From a virus, in the IMG/VR virus record IMGVR_UViG_3300038548_000077, positions 1-42,371 of that record: a DNA stretch of 42,371 nucleotides. One strand, written 5' to 3'. Shown piece by piece: positions 21,365-29,622 of this stretch. The notes beneath the pieces are model-generated. The model searched no databases. It was not told where the DNA came from and saw only the letters and a list, made by a program, of their open reading frames with translations. Numbering within the stretch: position 1 is the stretch's first letter; each line of letters starts with the position of its first letter. Position numbers and translations under genes: made by a program.

Positions 21365-21556
21365 TTAAAGTGTATTAAATAATGCTTCTAGTTCACTTGT
21401 ATCATCAGCATTCAAGAGCTTGCTCATGTCTAGCTTATCTCTTAAATCATCAGCACCCATTACCGCCTGTCCTCTTCTAGTTATTGCTAGCTTTTCTAGG
21501 TAAGCTTTGCCAGATTCTTTTTTGATAGCTTTTTTTTGTTGTTTGCTTATGTCCAT
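21365..21556 (-). CDS. Hypothetical protein, 63 aa
   Basis: A basic helical start (KQQKKAIKKESGKAYLEKLAI), then ADDLRDKLDMSKLLNADDTSELEALF. ATG 21556 follows AAGGATTATAACA. Charge-segregated; could be a small DNA mimic or adaptor, but no family is evident. Confidence 0.6.
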   Translation of the reverse strand: MDISKQQKKAIKKESGKAYLEKLAITRRGQAVMGADDLRDKLDMSKLLNADDTSELEALFNTL

Positions 21557-21584
21557 TGTTATAATCCTTGTTCGCTAAGTACAA

Positions 21585-21866
21585 TTAATCCATACGTGAG
21601 TTTTTATCTGCTTTAGTTCTTGGTCTTTTCCATATCTCAGTTTTATCAATACGTCTACACTTAATTATAGGGTAATAAACAGACCTTAAAAGCATATACG
21701 GAACGATAACGGCTACCTGTAAAATATTAAGTGACATAGTCAAAAGTATAACTATAGGGTAAAACAAAATACATAAAGACCTTCTAATGAAATCGTTTTT
21801 AATAAAACCTATATAAGCAGGTCTTAGTGAAAACGTACCTTCTTCATTTTTAAATATTACAATCAT
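21585..21866 (-). CDS. Small membrane protein, 93 aa
   Basis: Best start is ATG 21866 behind AGGAGAATAACA; the TTG-started extension to 21893 is unlikely. A hydrophobic stretch at 31-61 (one long or two short helices) is flanked by positive residues, with a basic tail (KCRRIDK, WKRPRTK). Early membrane protein of unknown role. Confidence 0.6.
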   Translation of the reverse strand: MIVIFKNEEGTFSLRPAYIGFIKNDFIRRSLCILFYPIVILLTMSLNILQVAVIVPYMLLRSVYYPIIKCRRIDKTEIWKRPRTKADKNSRMD

Positions 21867-21876
21867 TGTTATTCTC

Positions 21877-21993
21877 CTAATTGCTAAGTACAATTAAAAA
21901 CGATACCGCTAACATATAACTCCATGCTAGAAAGCAAGCTCCTAATATTATTTCAGTTGGTGTTGCGTTTAGTAGTCTTTTTATTATGTTCAT
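21877..21993 (-). CDS. 38-aa single-pass membrane protein
   Basis: MNIIKRLLNATPTE then a hydrophobic helix (about 15-37, IILGACFLAWSYMLAV core). ATG overlaps the upstream stop (ATGA). Function unknown; second early membrane peptide in a row. Confidence 0.5.
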   Translation of the reverse strand: MNIIKRLLNATPTEIILGACFLAWSYMLAVSFLIVLSN

Positions 21994-22265
21994 TGTTCGC
22001 CTCGTGCTTTAGCTAGTAAATTTTCAGCATCGTTAATAAGAACGTGATCCCAGCCTTGTCTCTCGGCAAATGATTTAAACTCTATTAGTAATTTATACAT
22101 ATCAGGAGCAGAAGATATTAAGTGTGCGTTGGCTACTCTTTCATCTGTTTTAGTTGCGCTAGATAATCCACAACCCCATACAATAATGTTTTCACCATCG
22201 GGATTTATTAAACATTCGCCTCTACTATCTTTTACCCATGGCCCTTTAGTAAATTTAGCCTTCAT
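21990..22265 (-). CDS. Hypothetical phage early protein (FTKGPW...ANAHLISSAPDMY type)
   Basis: 91 aa. FTKGPWVKDSRG, then ERVANAHLISSAPDMYKLLIEF and a C-terminal AENLLAKARGE are the landmarks of a common but uncharacterised phage early protein. It overlaps both neighbours by 1-4 bp, so is translated with them. Confidence 0.7.
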   Translation of the reverse strand: MKAKFTKGPWVKDSRGECLINPDGENIIVWGCGLSSATKTDERVANAHLISSAPDMYKLLIEFKSFAERQGWDHVLINDAENLLAKARGEQ

Positions 22266-22411
22266 TATTTATTCACCTTTTTATATTTAGCCATTATTAG
22301 TTCATTAACTACTGATTGCTTATTAGATGAAAGGTTTCCGTTGTCCCTTTCATGCTTAACTATCTTATCTAGCATTGCGTGAACACTATCTAATAATTTA
22401 ACTTGCTTCAT
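22265..22411 (-). CDS. Ribbon-helix-helix-like protein heading the leftward early operon, 48 aa
   Basis: First leftward gene from the divergent control region. A short strand (KQVKLLDSV), a first helix (HAMLDKIVKHER) and a second (SNKQSVVNELIMAKYKK) give the Arc/MetJ-like layout, with KQ and a small-residue turn between helices. A small RHH protein beside two divergent promoters is a natural candidate for a Cro- or Arc-like regulator. No DNA-binding proof. Confidence 0.5.
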   Translation of the reverse strand: MKQVKLLDSVHAMLDKIVKHERDNGNLSSNKQSVVNELIMAKYKKVNK

Positions 22412-22441
22412 ATTATTGCCTTGTTTAATTGATTTGAACTA

Positions 22442-22469
22442 AGTTTACTTTATTTATAATAAATGTCAA
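22442..22469 (-). promoter_or_regulatory. Leftward early promoter
   Basis: Minus strand TTGACA (22469-22464, perfect), 16 bp, TAAACT (22447-22442; 4 of 6). About 30 nt upstream of ATG 22411. Its -35 is 7 bp from the -35 of the rightward promoter. Confidence 0.5.
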
Positions 22470-22481
22470 ATTAAAGTTGAC
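22465..22481. promoter_or_regulatory. Candidate operator between divergent -35 boxes
   Basis: GTCAA-N7-TTGAC is a perfect 17-bp interrupted palindrome whose arms lie within the two divergent -35 hexamers. One bound dimer here would cover both promoters. The RHH-like protein (22411) and the LexA-HTH protein (20117) are candidate ligands; neither is shown to bind. Confidence 0.45.
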
Positions 22482-22505
22482 TATTAAATTGATAAGGTCT
22501 ATTGT
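22477..22505 (+). promoter_or_regulatory. Rightward early promoter
   Basis: TTGACT (22477-22482), 17 bp, TATTGT (22500-22505). It lies 41 bp before ATG 22547 and would drive the RecT/SSB/endolysin operon. Confidence 0.55.
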
Positions 22506-22546
22506 TAGTTCATCGAAAACGAATCAACTAAAGAGAGTAAATACAA

Positions 22547-22747
22547 ATGAGAAATTTTAATATACAAAATAGACATGAATCAAAATGTAAAAGATTTGTA
22601 GGATATTACAAAGTAACTGGCTCTGTGTTTGCTGTAGGGACTGAGCCGATGTGGATAATATTTGATAAAGTTTTTAAGCGTGAATATGCGCACTGTACTA
22701 GCCTAAAAACAATGAAAGGCGTACTTAAAGGTTTGTCTAACTTCTAA
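22547..22747 (+). CDS. Hypothetical protein, 66 aa
   Basis: First gene of the rightward operon. A basic, beta-rich protein (RFVGYYKVTGSVFAVGTEPMWIIFDKVF). AGAGAG-type ribosome binding site. Not recognised. Confidence 0.6.
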   Translation: MRNFNIQNRHESKCKRFVGYYKVTGSVFAVGTEPMWIIFDKVFKREYAHCTSLKTMKGVLKGLSNF

Positions 22748-22816
22748 ATTAACCATTCACCAGTCACCACCTTAATTAGTGGTTTCTGACCAGTAGAAAC
22801 GAACGGATTAAATATT

Positions 22817-22975
22817 ATGAGTTGCGGAATATCAAACCAAGTCGCTGAGCATTGCAATGAGAACGAATCATTATGCCCTGAGTGTAGCGCTAACATGTAT
22901 TACGATGACCTACATCAACATATTTTAGTCTGTGTTGAATGTAAGCACGAAATTGATACAGAAGAGGATGAGTGA
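22817..22975 (+). CDS. Zinc-ribbon protein, 52 aa
   Basis: Two CxxC knuckles, CPEC (20-23) and CVEC (39-42), 15 residues apart, form a classic zinc ribbon; C3 and C13 are extra. Acidic tail DTEEDE. Its stop overlaps the next start (TGATG). Upstream of RecT; may bind nucleic acid. Confidence 0.6.
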   Translation: MSCGISNQVAEHCNENESLCPECSANMYYDDLHQHILVCVECKHEIDTEEDE

Positions 22976-23166
22976 TGAGTGATTATTTAACAGTTAGTGT
23001 GAATCCACCACCTTTAGATGTGAAGATTATAGTTAAAAAAGAAACCGGTAAATTTACTTTTGATGATGGCGCCAAAATTATGACGCTTGATAGTAATTTA
23101 GATAGTATCGATGGCTATGTAATGGCATTAGTTGTCGATAAATTGACGTTATGGAGGTTAGTGTGA
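22975..23166 (+). CDS. Hypothetical protein, 63 aa
   Basis: ATG 22975 overlaps the zinc-ribbon stop; a GTG one codon upstream is also open. A beta-rich small protein (LTVSVNPPPLDVKIIVKKETG). Its last codons supply the RecT ribosome binding site (GGAGG) and its stop overlaps the RecT start (GTGA). Confidence 0.6.
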   Translation: MSDYLTVSVNPPPLDVKIIVKKETGKFTFDDGAKIMTLDSNLDSIDGYVMALVVDKLTLWRLV

Positions 23167-24128
23167 GTGATTTAGTAACATATATAGAGCAGCAGAAAGA
23201 ATTATTTCTACCTGTTATTGTTGACGATAAAATATCATGGGAGAGTGAAAAGCAATTTGCAATACAAGCATTTCAAGGTAATAAATTCCTGTATGACACA
23301 GCATCAAAAAACCCTGACAGCTTACAAAGTGCAATTATCAATGTTGCATCAATTGGTATTAGCTTAAATCCTGCCAGTAAACACGCTTATTTAGTTCCTC
23401 GGGACGGTAAAGTCTGTCTTGATATCTCTTACATGGGATTGATGCACTTAGCAATGAGCACAGGCTCAATATTATGGGGTCAATGTAAGTTAGTACACAG
23501 TAACGACACTTACGAGAATCAAGGCTTAGATAAAGCTCCTGCGCATTCTTACAGCCCATTTGGTGATAGAGGTAATGTGATAGGCGCTTACTGTACCGTT
23601 AAAACTTGTCATGGTGATTACCTAACTGATGAAATGTCATACGATGATATTGTTAAAATTCAGAATTCATCTAAAGCTAAGAATGGTCCATGGAAAACTT
23701 ACTGGAATGAAATGGCAAGAAAGACAGTAGTTAAACGTGCCGCTAAATATTGGCCAACAATCGAACGCCTTGATAATGCTATCCATCATTTAAATACTGA
23801 TAATAACGAAGGGTTAGAGGATGAGCGCAAAGAGTACTCTGATAAGTTCAACGCTCTTTATGATAACAATAGCGAACCATTAGTTTTATGGGGCTATATC
23901 GAGCAGTACAGAGATAATGACGAGATATCACAGTACATATACAGAAACTTTCCTAAAGGTCACAAAACAAAGGTTGCTGAAATATTAAAGGTAGCTAGAC
24001 AACAGTTTTTTGATTACAAAGCAATATTTGAAAGTGGTGATACTTCAGCTTTTGATGAAGCTAGAGCGGAATTATCAGAAACAGAAATGCGGATTATAAA
24101 CGCAGGAATTGAGTGTAGAAACCAATAA
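23163..24128 (+). CDS. recT: RecT-family single-strand annealing protein
   Basis: Start chosen at GTG 23163: GGAGG lies 5 bp before it and it overlaps the upstream stop as GTGA; the ATG at 23151 would contain that Shine-Dalgarno. About 321 aa. Core RecT landmarks are ...SAIINVASIGISLNPASKHAYLVP, VCLDISYMGLMHLA, and KNGPWKTYWNEMARKTVVKRAAKYWP near 180-205. It anneals complementary single strands and, with an SSB-like protein downstream, could support recombination-dependent replication. No RecE- or lambda-Exo-type 5'-3' exonuclease was found beside it, which is unusual for this pair. Confidence 0.9.
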   Translation: MSDLVTYIEQQKELFLPVIVDDKISWESEKQFAIQAFQGNKFLYDTASKNPDSLQSAIINVASIGISLNPASKHAYLVPRDGKVCLDISYMGLMHLAMSTGSILWGQCKLVHSNDTYENQGLDKAPAHSYSPFGDRGNVIGAYCTVKTCHGDYLTDEMSYDDIVKIQNSSKAKNGPWKTYWNEMARKTVVKRAAKYWPTIERLDNAIHHLNTDNNEGLEDERKEYSDKFNALYDNNSEPLVLWGYIEQYRDNDEISQYIYRNFPKGHKTKVAEILKVARQQFFDYKAIFESGDTSAFDEARAELSETEMRIINAGIECRNQ

Positions 24129-24138
24129 CTTAACTTAT

Positions 24139-24162
24139 GTTACCCTCACTAATAAGGGTAAC
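24139..24162 (+). other. Hairpin between recT and the coiled-coil gene
   Basis: GTTACCCT and AGGGTAAC form a perfect 8-bp stem around an 8-nt loop. No T-tract follows, so it is more likely an mRNA processing or stabilising structure, or an operator, than a terminator. Confidence 0.5.
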
Positions 24163-24192
24163 AATTAACTATTAATAACAGAGGAAACAATA

Positions 24193-24558
24193 ATGATGTT
24201 TTTTAAAAAGAAAGATAACGAAAAAGAAGAGTTGAAATTAGCAATTAAACAGTTAGAAAAAGATAAGCGTATTTTAAAAGAGGATTTAGCAGAATTAAAA
24301 CTCAAGAAAAAACTTGAAGAGGAAGATATCAAGCACATGGTTAAAATTAACAATGAGCGTAAAGATATCGAGTTAGAAAAAGAAAAAATTAAACTTGAGC
24401 GTAATGTAGCAAAAGAAATTGCGGCAGTTAAAGATAGTTATCAAAATAAAACAGAGCAACAACTTGAAAAGCAACTTGTTAATATGAAATCTATGTACGG
24501 TGAAATACTAGAGCGCTTACCTAATTACAATATTAAACACAATATTAAGGAGGGGTAA
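24193..24558 (+). CDS. Long coiled-coil protein, 121 aa
   Basis: After MMFFKKKDN, residues 10-85 are one charged Lys/Glu/Leu coiled coil (LKLAIKQLEKDKRILKED, ELEKEKIKLERN). The C-terminus has MKSMYGEILERLPNYN. GAGGAAACAATA precedes ATG. Located between recT and the SSB-like gene, it might be a recombination accessory. No catalytic motif. Confidence 0.65.
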   Translation: MMFFKKKDNEKEELKLAIKQLEKDKRILKEDLAELKLKKKLEEEDIKHMVKINNERKDIELEKEKIKLERNVAKEIAAVKDSYQNKTEQQLEKQLVNMKSMYGEILERLPNYNIKHNIKEG

Positions 24559-24764
24559 TGGCTATACTTAGCGGTCTTGGTGGTCTTGCTGGTTTTGGTC
24601 AGGCTGCTAGTCAGTGTCTTAGTGGCAGGCTTGATCAGTTAATGCGACAGCAATCTCAAGATATCAGGCATTTAAATCCATTCCCATCTGCAAAACGAGA
24701 GTTGAGTATAAAAGACGAACTACAAAAAGAAACTGATGAATGGTTGAGAGATATTAAAATTTAA
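24558..24764 (+). CDS. Hypothetical protein, 68 aa
   Basis: Starts on the last base of the preceding stop, behind AAGGAGGGGTA. A Gly/Ala N-terminus (LSGLGGLAGFGQAASQCLSG, weakly hydrophobic), then a charged helix (RELSIKDELQKETDEWLRD). Not recognised. Confidence 0.55.
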   Translation: MAILSGLGGLAGFGQAASQCLSGRLDQLMRQQSQDIRHLNPFPSAKRELSIKDELQKETDEWLRDIKI

Positions 24765-24793
24765 AATAAACAACTAAATAGGAAGTAAAGAAA

Positions 24794-25147
24794 ATGGCAA
24801 AACGATTAAGCGCAGTAGTAGGCGAATACACAGATAAGCAAAGCGGGCAGCAAAAAGCGGATTGGGCCAATATTGGAATCATTGGTGTTAGCCAAAAAGG
24901 TAAGGAGTATATGTTATTAGATCCAACCGTTAATTTAGCTGGTGTATTATTAAAACAGAATGTTCTTGCGGCTAATAAAGGTGAAAAGCTTAGTGATATG
25001 GTTATGATTTCTATCATTGAAGATAACAATAACCAGCAACAAGGGCAGAACAACAACCAACAGCAACAAGGCATGCAACAACAACAAAGCGGGCATCAAC
25101 AGCAGCAGCAAGGTTTTAATCAGAATACCGGCTTTCAACAACGATAA
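24794..25147 (+). CDS. SSB-like OB-fold protein with Q/N-rich tail
   Basis: 117 aa. The first 75 residues (RLSAVVGEYTDKQSGQQKADWANIGIIG, GKEYMLLDPTVNLAGVLLKQN, MVMISIIED) look like a minimal OB fold of the kind in phage ssDNA-binding proteins. Residues 78-117 are almost only Gln, Asn, Gly and His. SSBs have a flexible tail but usually an acidic tip, absent here. RecT four genes upstream supports the reading. Shine-Dalgarno AGGAAG. Confidence 0.55.
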   Translation: MAKRLSAVVGEYTDKQSGQQKADWANIGIIGVSQKGKEYMLLDPTVNLAGVLLKQNVLAANKGEKLSDMVMISIIEDNNNQQQGQNNNQQQQGMQQQQSGHQQQQQGFNQNTGFQQR

Positions 25148-25184
25148 CTTAACAAACGCTCAAGGATGAGCGATAAGGATACTT

Positions 25185-25310
25185 ATGAGTAATATAGATT
25201 TAAGCGGCTGGCAAGGCACAGATATTGTAACTTGCTTAATATTATTAGTGCCATGTATCTTTATGTGCATTGTTATTTTATGTGTAAATATTAATCAAGG
25301 TTATTTATAA
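25185..25310 (+). CDS. 41-aa single-pass membrane protein before the endolysin
   Basis: MSNIDLSGWQGTD then a hydrophobic helix (about 14-35, with four cysteines) and NINQGYL. AAGGAT precedes ATG and the endolysin begins 9 bp after the stop. Position suggests a role in lysis (pinholin-like, antiholin or regulator), but a second, larger holin candidate lies at 14358. Function inferred from place and one membrane segment. Confidence 0.55.
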   Translation: MSNIDLSGWQGTDIVTCLILLVPCIFMCIVILCVNINQGYL

Positions 25311-25319
25311 GGGGGAGTT

Positions 25320-25679
25320 ATGATTTGGAAAGTATCAGAAAATTTTAACCGTTCAGAATTTGCATGTAAGTGTGGTTGTGGTTTTGCTACGGTAGATATT
25401 GAGTTAGTTAAACTGCTAGAGCTTATTAGAATTCAATTCAGACAACCGGTAACTATTAATTCCGCTTGTCGTTGTGAGCTTCATAATACAGCAATAGGTG
25501 GTAGTTATGGTAGTAAGCACAAACAAGGGATAGCTGCTGATATAGTTGTTAAGGATACTGATAGCTACGATGTTTATAAATTTATTGATAATCACGCGCC
25601 TAATAAATACGGTATAGGCTTGTATGTTGGATTTACACACGTTGATGTTAGGCAAAATAAAACAAGGTGGAGGCAATAA
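25320..25679 (+). CDS. Endolysin, M15-type peptidoglycan peptidase
   Basis: 119 aa, about the size of a single-domain Peptidase_M15_3/M15A protein. NFNRSEFACKCGCG, INSACRC..HN, then the zinc site SKHKQGIAAD (H67, D74) and FTHVDVR (H107) are the family pattern SxHxxGxAxD ... HxD. It cleaves peptide cross-links or stem peptides. There is no signal peptide, so release needs a holin. GGGGGAG-type ribosome binding site. Last gene of the rightward operon; its stop abuts the A-tract of the leftward terminator. Confidence 0.88.
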   Translation: MIWKVSENFNRSEFACKCGCGFATVDIELVKLLELIRIQFRQPVTINSACRCELHNTAIGGSYGSKHKQGIAADIVVKDTDSYDVYKFIDNHAPNKYGIGLYVGFTHVDVRQNKTRWRQ

Positions 25680-25715
25680 AAAAATGCCGACTATCAATGA
25701 AGGATGATAGTCGGC
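25678..25715 (-). terminator. Leftward intrinsic terminator of the late operon
   Basis: A perfect 11-bp stem (GCCGACTATCA / TGATAGTCGGC, 25686-25696 and 25705-25715) with an 8-nt loop. On the minus strand it is followed by seven T (25684-25678). It ends the tailspike transcript. The T-tract overlaps the endolysin stop, so the two convergent operons are packed with no spare sequence. Confidence 0.85.
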
Positions 25716-25759
25716 TAACGTGTCAGATTAACTATAGATTATTATTAGAATAAAGCAAA

Positions 25760-27886
25760 TTATTTCCATCTTCCTTTAGCAATATAATGAATTCTAAACG
25801 CTGTACTGCCTAATGTTACGGCACGAGTTAACAGAACTATAGGCGGTGTTCCTAAAGTACCTAGTACGCCAGTTGAGCCAATACTAAACTGAGCGCCATT
25901 TGATTCCCCGAAAAATGTAACTTCAGGAAGGTCTCCTACAAATGCTTGTGCGTATGCCGGAAGTCCAATTACGCCAGTAAATAACGAGCCCCACACTGTA
26001 GATATAGTTGTTGTCGCTTCATGTATATGACTGATTATCATCGTACCATCAGGAAATTTACTTATAGTTCCAGCAGCTGCTGAGGTGCTTGCTATACCTG
26101 TATACATATCCATCGGAGATATCAAGCTAATAAAATTCTTTGTAACAACGTCTGATATTGTAGCTTTAAAAAACTGTTGTTCGCTAATCCTTACGTCTCT
26201 AACTTCAATAAAACCATTCGCTGCTGATGTATAGTTTGTTGTAACAAGACCACCGACAGTGGCTTTATCTAACGTGTTTGCAATATCAGTGTTGATCATT
26301 AAATCAATTTGAATTTCAGCAGTTATAGAAGATGGTTTATCATCAATAAGCAAATTAAAATCACAGTTTCTAGCGTCAATGTTTTTAGTAAATAAAGTAT
26401 TGGCGAATGACGCACCAGCACCGGCAGACGATAGAACACCCGCGATAAATGAGTTAAAATTATGAGCGGCATTAATAAAAGGAGCCGCGATATCTGCATT
26501 GTTAATCTGAACATTAAACATAGTGCCGCGAGTTATTGCACCGATTGCCCCGTAACTAGTTTCATTAATTAATCTGAGGCTATCAATTCTTAGGCCAAAC
26601 CCTCTATCGCTCAGTATAATTCCAGCCTCTGTTTCCATGCCTCCTGGTGTACCTGTGACATTGTTCCAGTCAACCTTACCGCAATTGTAACACTCTAATG
26701 ATTGTATAAATAAGCTACAACTACGGGTATCACCTCTATGATCAGTTGTGCCTGATAATGTGTTATTTAACAGTACAGGTATAGCTACGTTGCGCATAAC
26801 AACACTAGTATAAACAATGTCGGTTATATTAAAAGCTGTGTCATTATCTGCTGCTTGTTGACTAATACCAATATCACAATCTACAATTAATGTGTTAGGG
26901 AATATTATACCTTTTCTAGAAGGACCTTCCATCTGAACGGCTTTACCTCCCGCTCTAGTTGCATGCTGCCTTACATTCTTATATGTAATATCAAATGAAC
27001 AATTATCACCTACACATCCTATCCCGTTTTCTCCTGCAATATCATTACAGTTAACAATCAAGCCTTTAACATTTACATTGTCAGTTCTAACACTTGTATT
27101 GTCTACACCTGGATCAACTAATGGAGATGAAATAAAAGCACCATTAAAGCTTTCACCTAATAATTTAAATTCGACATCTTTAAACTCTATGTTTAAGTTT
27201 TCTTTCCAGTTAACGCCATTACTACCAGCGGGAACGATAGGTAATACGCCAACAATCACACTAGAACCCACTAAAGTTAAATCATTATCAGCTGTATAAT
27301 CCATAACAGATTGAAGCGCTGCTTGACTATCAGCCCCGCCAACAATAACACCCCATTCCACAAGGTCTATTTCTCCGTTAACATCAAGAGATAAAGCTAA
27401 ATCTGTTGCTGCACCTGTGTTGTTACCCCACGAAACAATATTACCAAATGCCGGTTCCCCGACGGTTACTATTACAGATGATAATAAAACAACATTCCAG
27501 TCTGAATTACCGCGATCATTAGTTAACCTAAATGTATCTCCATCAACAAGCCCTTTATCTGCAATAGCCACCGCTAATGTGGTGAAGTTTTTAATAAATA
27601 TGCCATCTGTTACCGCTGCAAACTCATTAATATCAGCAAGCCCAAATTTCTGAGAGCCATTTTTGTCTTTTAATGTGATCTTGTAATCGCCAGTTATATA
27701 AATATCAGGGAAAACACCCTTACTATCTGCTATAACAGGATTAGCATTAGCTATCGTTGCCGCTTTGGTTGTATGTGTATCTTTTGGGGTTGCGCCATCA
27801 GTTTTAAAAAAGAATAACTGGCTACCGCTGGAAGGGGTAATTCCAGATCCAACATCGTAAAAAGGTGGTATAAATCTGCTAGTCAT
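25760..27886 (-). CDS. Tailspike with P22-type head-binding domain
   Basis: 708 aa. Residues 1-105 (FIPPFYDVGSGITPSSGSQLFFFKTDG, NPVIADSKGVFPDIYI, GDYKITLKDKNGSQ) match the head-binding N-terminus of P22-like tailspikes. From about 110 to 560 the chain is beta-helix-like, with repeated short strands and asparagine turns. The last 90 residues are a separate beta domain ending KGRWK. Tailspikes bind and usually cut surface polysaccharide; no catalytic residues can be assigned here. Last gene of the late operon, overlapping the gp16-like gene by 1 base. Confidence 0.85.
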   Translation of the reverse strand: MTSRFIPPFYDVGSGITPSSGSQLFFFKTDGATPKDTHTTKAATIANANPVIADSKGVFPDIYITGDYKITLKDKNGSQKFGLADINEFAAVTDGIFIKNFTTLAVAIADKGLVDGDTFRLTNDRGNSDWNVVLLSSVIVTVGEPAFGNIVSWGNNTGAATDLALSLDVNGEIDLVEWGVIVGGADSQAALQSVMDYTADNDLTLVGSSVIVGVLPIVPAGSNGVNWKENLNIEFKDVEFKLLGESFNGAFISSPLVDPGVDNTSVRTDNVNVKGLIVNCNDIAGENGIGCVGDNCSFDITYKNVRQHATRAGGKAVQMEGPSRKGIIFPNTLIVDCDIGISQQAADNDTAFNITDIVYTSVVMRNVAIPVLLNNTLSGTTDHRGDTRSCSLFIQSLECYNCGKVDWNNVTGTPGGMETEAGIILSDRGFGLRIDSLRLINETSYGAIGAITRGTMFNVQINNADIAAPFINAAHNFNSFIAGVLSSAGAGASFANTLFTKNIDARNCDFNLLIDDKPSSITAEIQIDLMINTDIANTLDKATVGGLVTTNYTSAANGFIEVRDVRISEQQFFKATISDVVTKNFISLISPMDMYTGIASTSAAAGTISKFPDGTMIISHIHEATTTISTVWGSLFTGVIGLPAYAQAFVGDLPEVTFFGESNGAQFSIGSTGVLGTLGTPPIVLLTRAVTLGSTAFRIHYIAKGRWK

Positions 27887-29622
27887 TATTGTTGTTCCTC
27901 TAATGTGGCGGGTGCGGCTATTGTTGCTGCACTTGCTGATTGTTTCATTCTGCGTTTAATTTCTTTAGCGAAGAATATTGCATCAGATACAGTTTTATTT
28001 GATGTTGATTTAATTACATCAACACCTCGTAAATTAGGATCTAACAATAAATCAGTTAAATCTGAAATACTACGATCAGATATCGGTGTGTGTTTTAAGT
28101 ATGCTTTCGTTACTTCGTTAGCGTTTTTGCCTGCTCTAACTAAGTCATCTGCTAATTTTGTATTTTTTAAAGTTATACGCTGCGCTGTTTTCTTAGCTAA
28201 TTGACCTAATGCAGGAACAGTTAACGCTCCAATAGCAGCACCACCAGGACCAAACATAGCACCAATAGCGCCACCACCACCTATACCTATTGAGGCTCCT
28301 AGCATACTAGTTGCTTGTTGTTCTGATATTCCAAATTTACCAAGGAACTTTGCAACGTTTGCTGATTTAGTTCCTTGTTCTATTTTTCTAAGTGCCGATA
28401 ATTCATCACTAGTAAATCCACGGCGTTTCTTTTTATTTTTTAATATTTTTCTTGCTTCAATTCTTAATCCGTTTTCCATCCCACTAGCTGTATGACTTGC
28501 GTTTTCAATCATATCTGTAATCGTTTGAGACTTGAAAGCTCTTTGTGCTAAACCTCTTGCTTGTTTGAATTTACCACCAATTTCATTGGATAACTTATCA
28601 AGAGCTAAGTCTATATCCTCTATAATCATAGAGCCTAATCTAGCATCAGATGATTCGATGCTTTTAGCCGCTATCTGCGCTTTCTTTCTTAATACTTCAA
28701 TCTCTCCGGCTGTTTTTGCTGTGCCTTTAGATTCTATAAGCCTATCTAGCGCTGTTGTTGCTTTCGGAGTTAAATCCTTATCAAGACCTTGCTTGTTTAA
28801 TTTTGCTTGAAGATTATCAACAAAACGATCATAAACTTCTGGTTTAATTTTTACCCCTAAATCATCAAGCTCTTTATAAGCTGCTGTAGTAGCGCTTTTG
28901 ATTGCTTTAATATCTGGTGCAGATTGCTGTATTGCTTCTGCAATATTACTAGATAACTTTACATCCTTTAATTTAGTGGACTTTAATCCTTTAACGCCTA
29001 TTAACTCCAATACTGCTGTTGGTAATGAGTGTGCGGCTGCCGCTAATGATGGGCTTCCTGTGGCTTCAAGCACACTATCACCTAATAATGATTCCGCTTG
29101 ACTAAACGCTTCACCTATTGGTTTTAATACTTCGCCTATAGATTGTAATTGCGCTTTACTTTCTTCGCTTTTTGGTTGAAAGGTCAATGAATCTCTTATT
29201 GAGTCTATGTTCTTAACAGCTTCTTCAATACCTACGAATGGCGCAGTAATTAAGCCTGCAAACCCTGCTATAGGTTCAGCAACAGCAGAACTAACAATAG
29301 CCGCACCTGTTTCTAATCCTGTTGTTATATCCTGACCTACTGTCGTTTGAGGTTGTCTTGCTGGTGGTATAGCTAAATTTTCCTCTGTTGGTATAAAGTC
29401 TTGTTCTACTGGTGTAGCCGCTTGTTCTGGTCTTAATTCCTGTGTTACAGGTTGTAAACTATCCACAGGCAAAGCATCACTATCAATAATATTTGCATCT
29501 TGTACCGCCGGTTGTTGAGTGTTAGAAATCATTCCTCTTACTGTGTTTTGAATTACAGTAGGATCAGTTCCATCTGGAAAGTTTAAAACTCTTCCATCTG
29601 CTAGGTTAGCTGTAATTGTCAT
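27886..29622 (-). CDS. gp16-like DNA ejection (internal virion) protein
   Basis: 578 aa (P22 gp16: 609). N-terminus NLADGRVLNFPDGTDPTVIQ is a common start motif of phage internal virion proteins. Most of the chain is helical. Residues near 430-480 form a Gly/Ala-rich hydrophobic segment (GASIGIGGGGAIGAMFGPGG) that could insert in the host membrane. It lies just before the tailspike, as P22 gene 16 precedes gene 9 in map order. Ejected with the DNA to form a conduit. Confidence 0.75.
   Translation of the reverse strand: MTITANLADGRVLNFPDGTDPTVIQNTVRGMISNTQQPAVQDANIIDSDALPVDSLQPVTQELRPEQAATPVEQDFIPTEENLAIPPARQPQTTVGQDITTGLETGAAIVSSAVAEPIAGFAGLITAPFVGIEEAVKNIDSIRDSLTFQPKSEESKAQLQSIGEVLKPIGEAFSQAESLLGDSVLEATGSPSLAAAAHSLPTAVLELIGVKGLKSTKLKDVKLSSNIAEAIQQSAPDIKAIKSATTAAYKELDDLGVKIKPEVYDRFVDNLQAKLNKQGLDKDLTPKATTALDRLIESKGTAKTAGEIEVLRKKAQIAAKSIESSDARLGSMIIEDIDLALDKLSNEIGGKFKQARGLAQRAFKSQTITDMIENASHTASGMENGLRIEARKILKNKKKRRGFTSDELSALRKIEQGTKSANVAKFLGKFGISEQQATSMLGASIGIGGGGAIGAMFGPGGAAIGALTVPALGQLAKKTAQRITLKNTKLADDLVRAGKNANEVTKAYLKHTPISDRSISDLTDLLLDPNLRGVDVIKSTSNKTVSDAIFFAKEIKRRMKQSASAATIAAPATLEEQQ

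Noticed and set aside
23151-23162. ATG 23151 as the recT start
   Set aside because: It would put the GGAGG Shine-Dalgarno inside the gene; GTG 23163 fits spacing and overlaps the upstream stop.
25024-25139. CRISPR-like or minisatellite array in the Q/N-rich tail
   Set aside because: Only CAA/CAG low complexity; no spaced repeats. No CRISPR array was seen anywhere.
25760-27886. Diversity-generating retroelement acting on the tailspike
   Set aside because: No reverse transcriptase and no template/variable repeat pair recognised.
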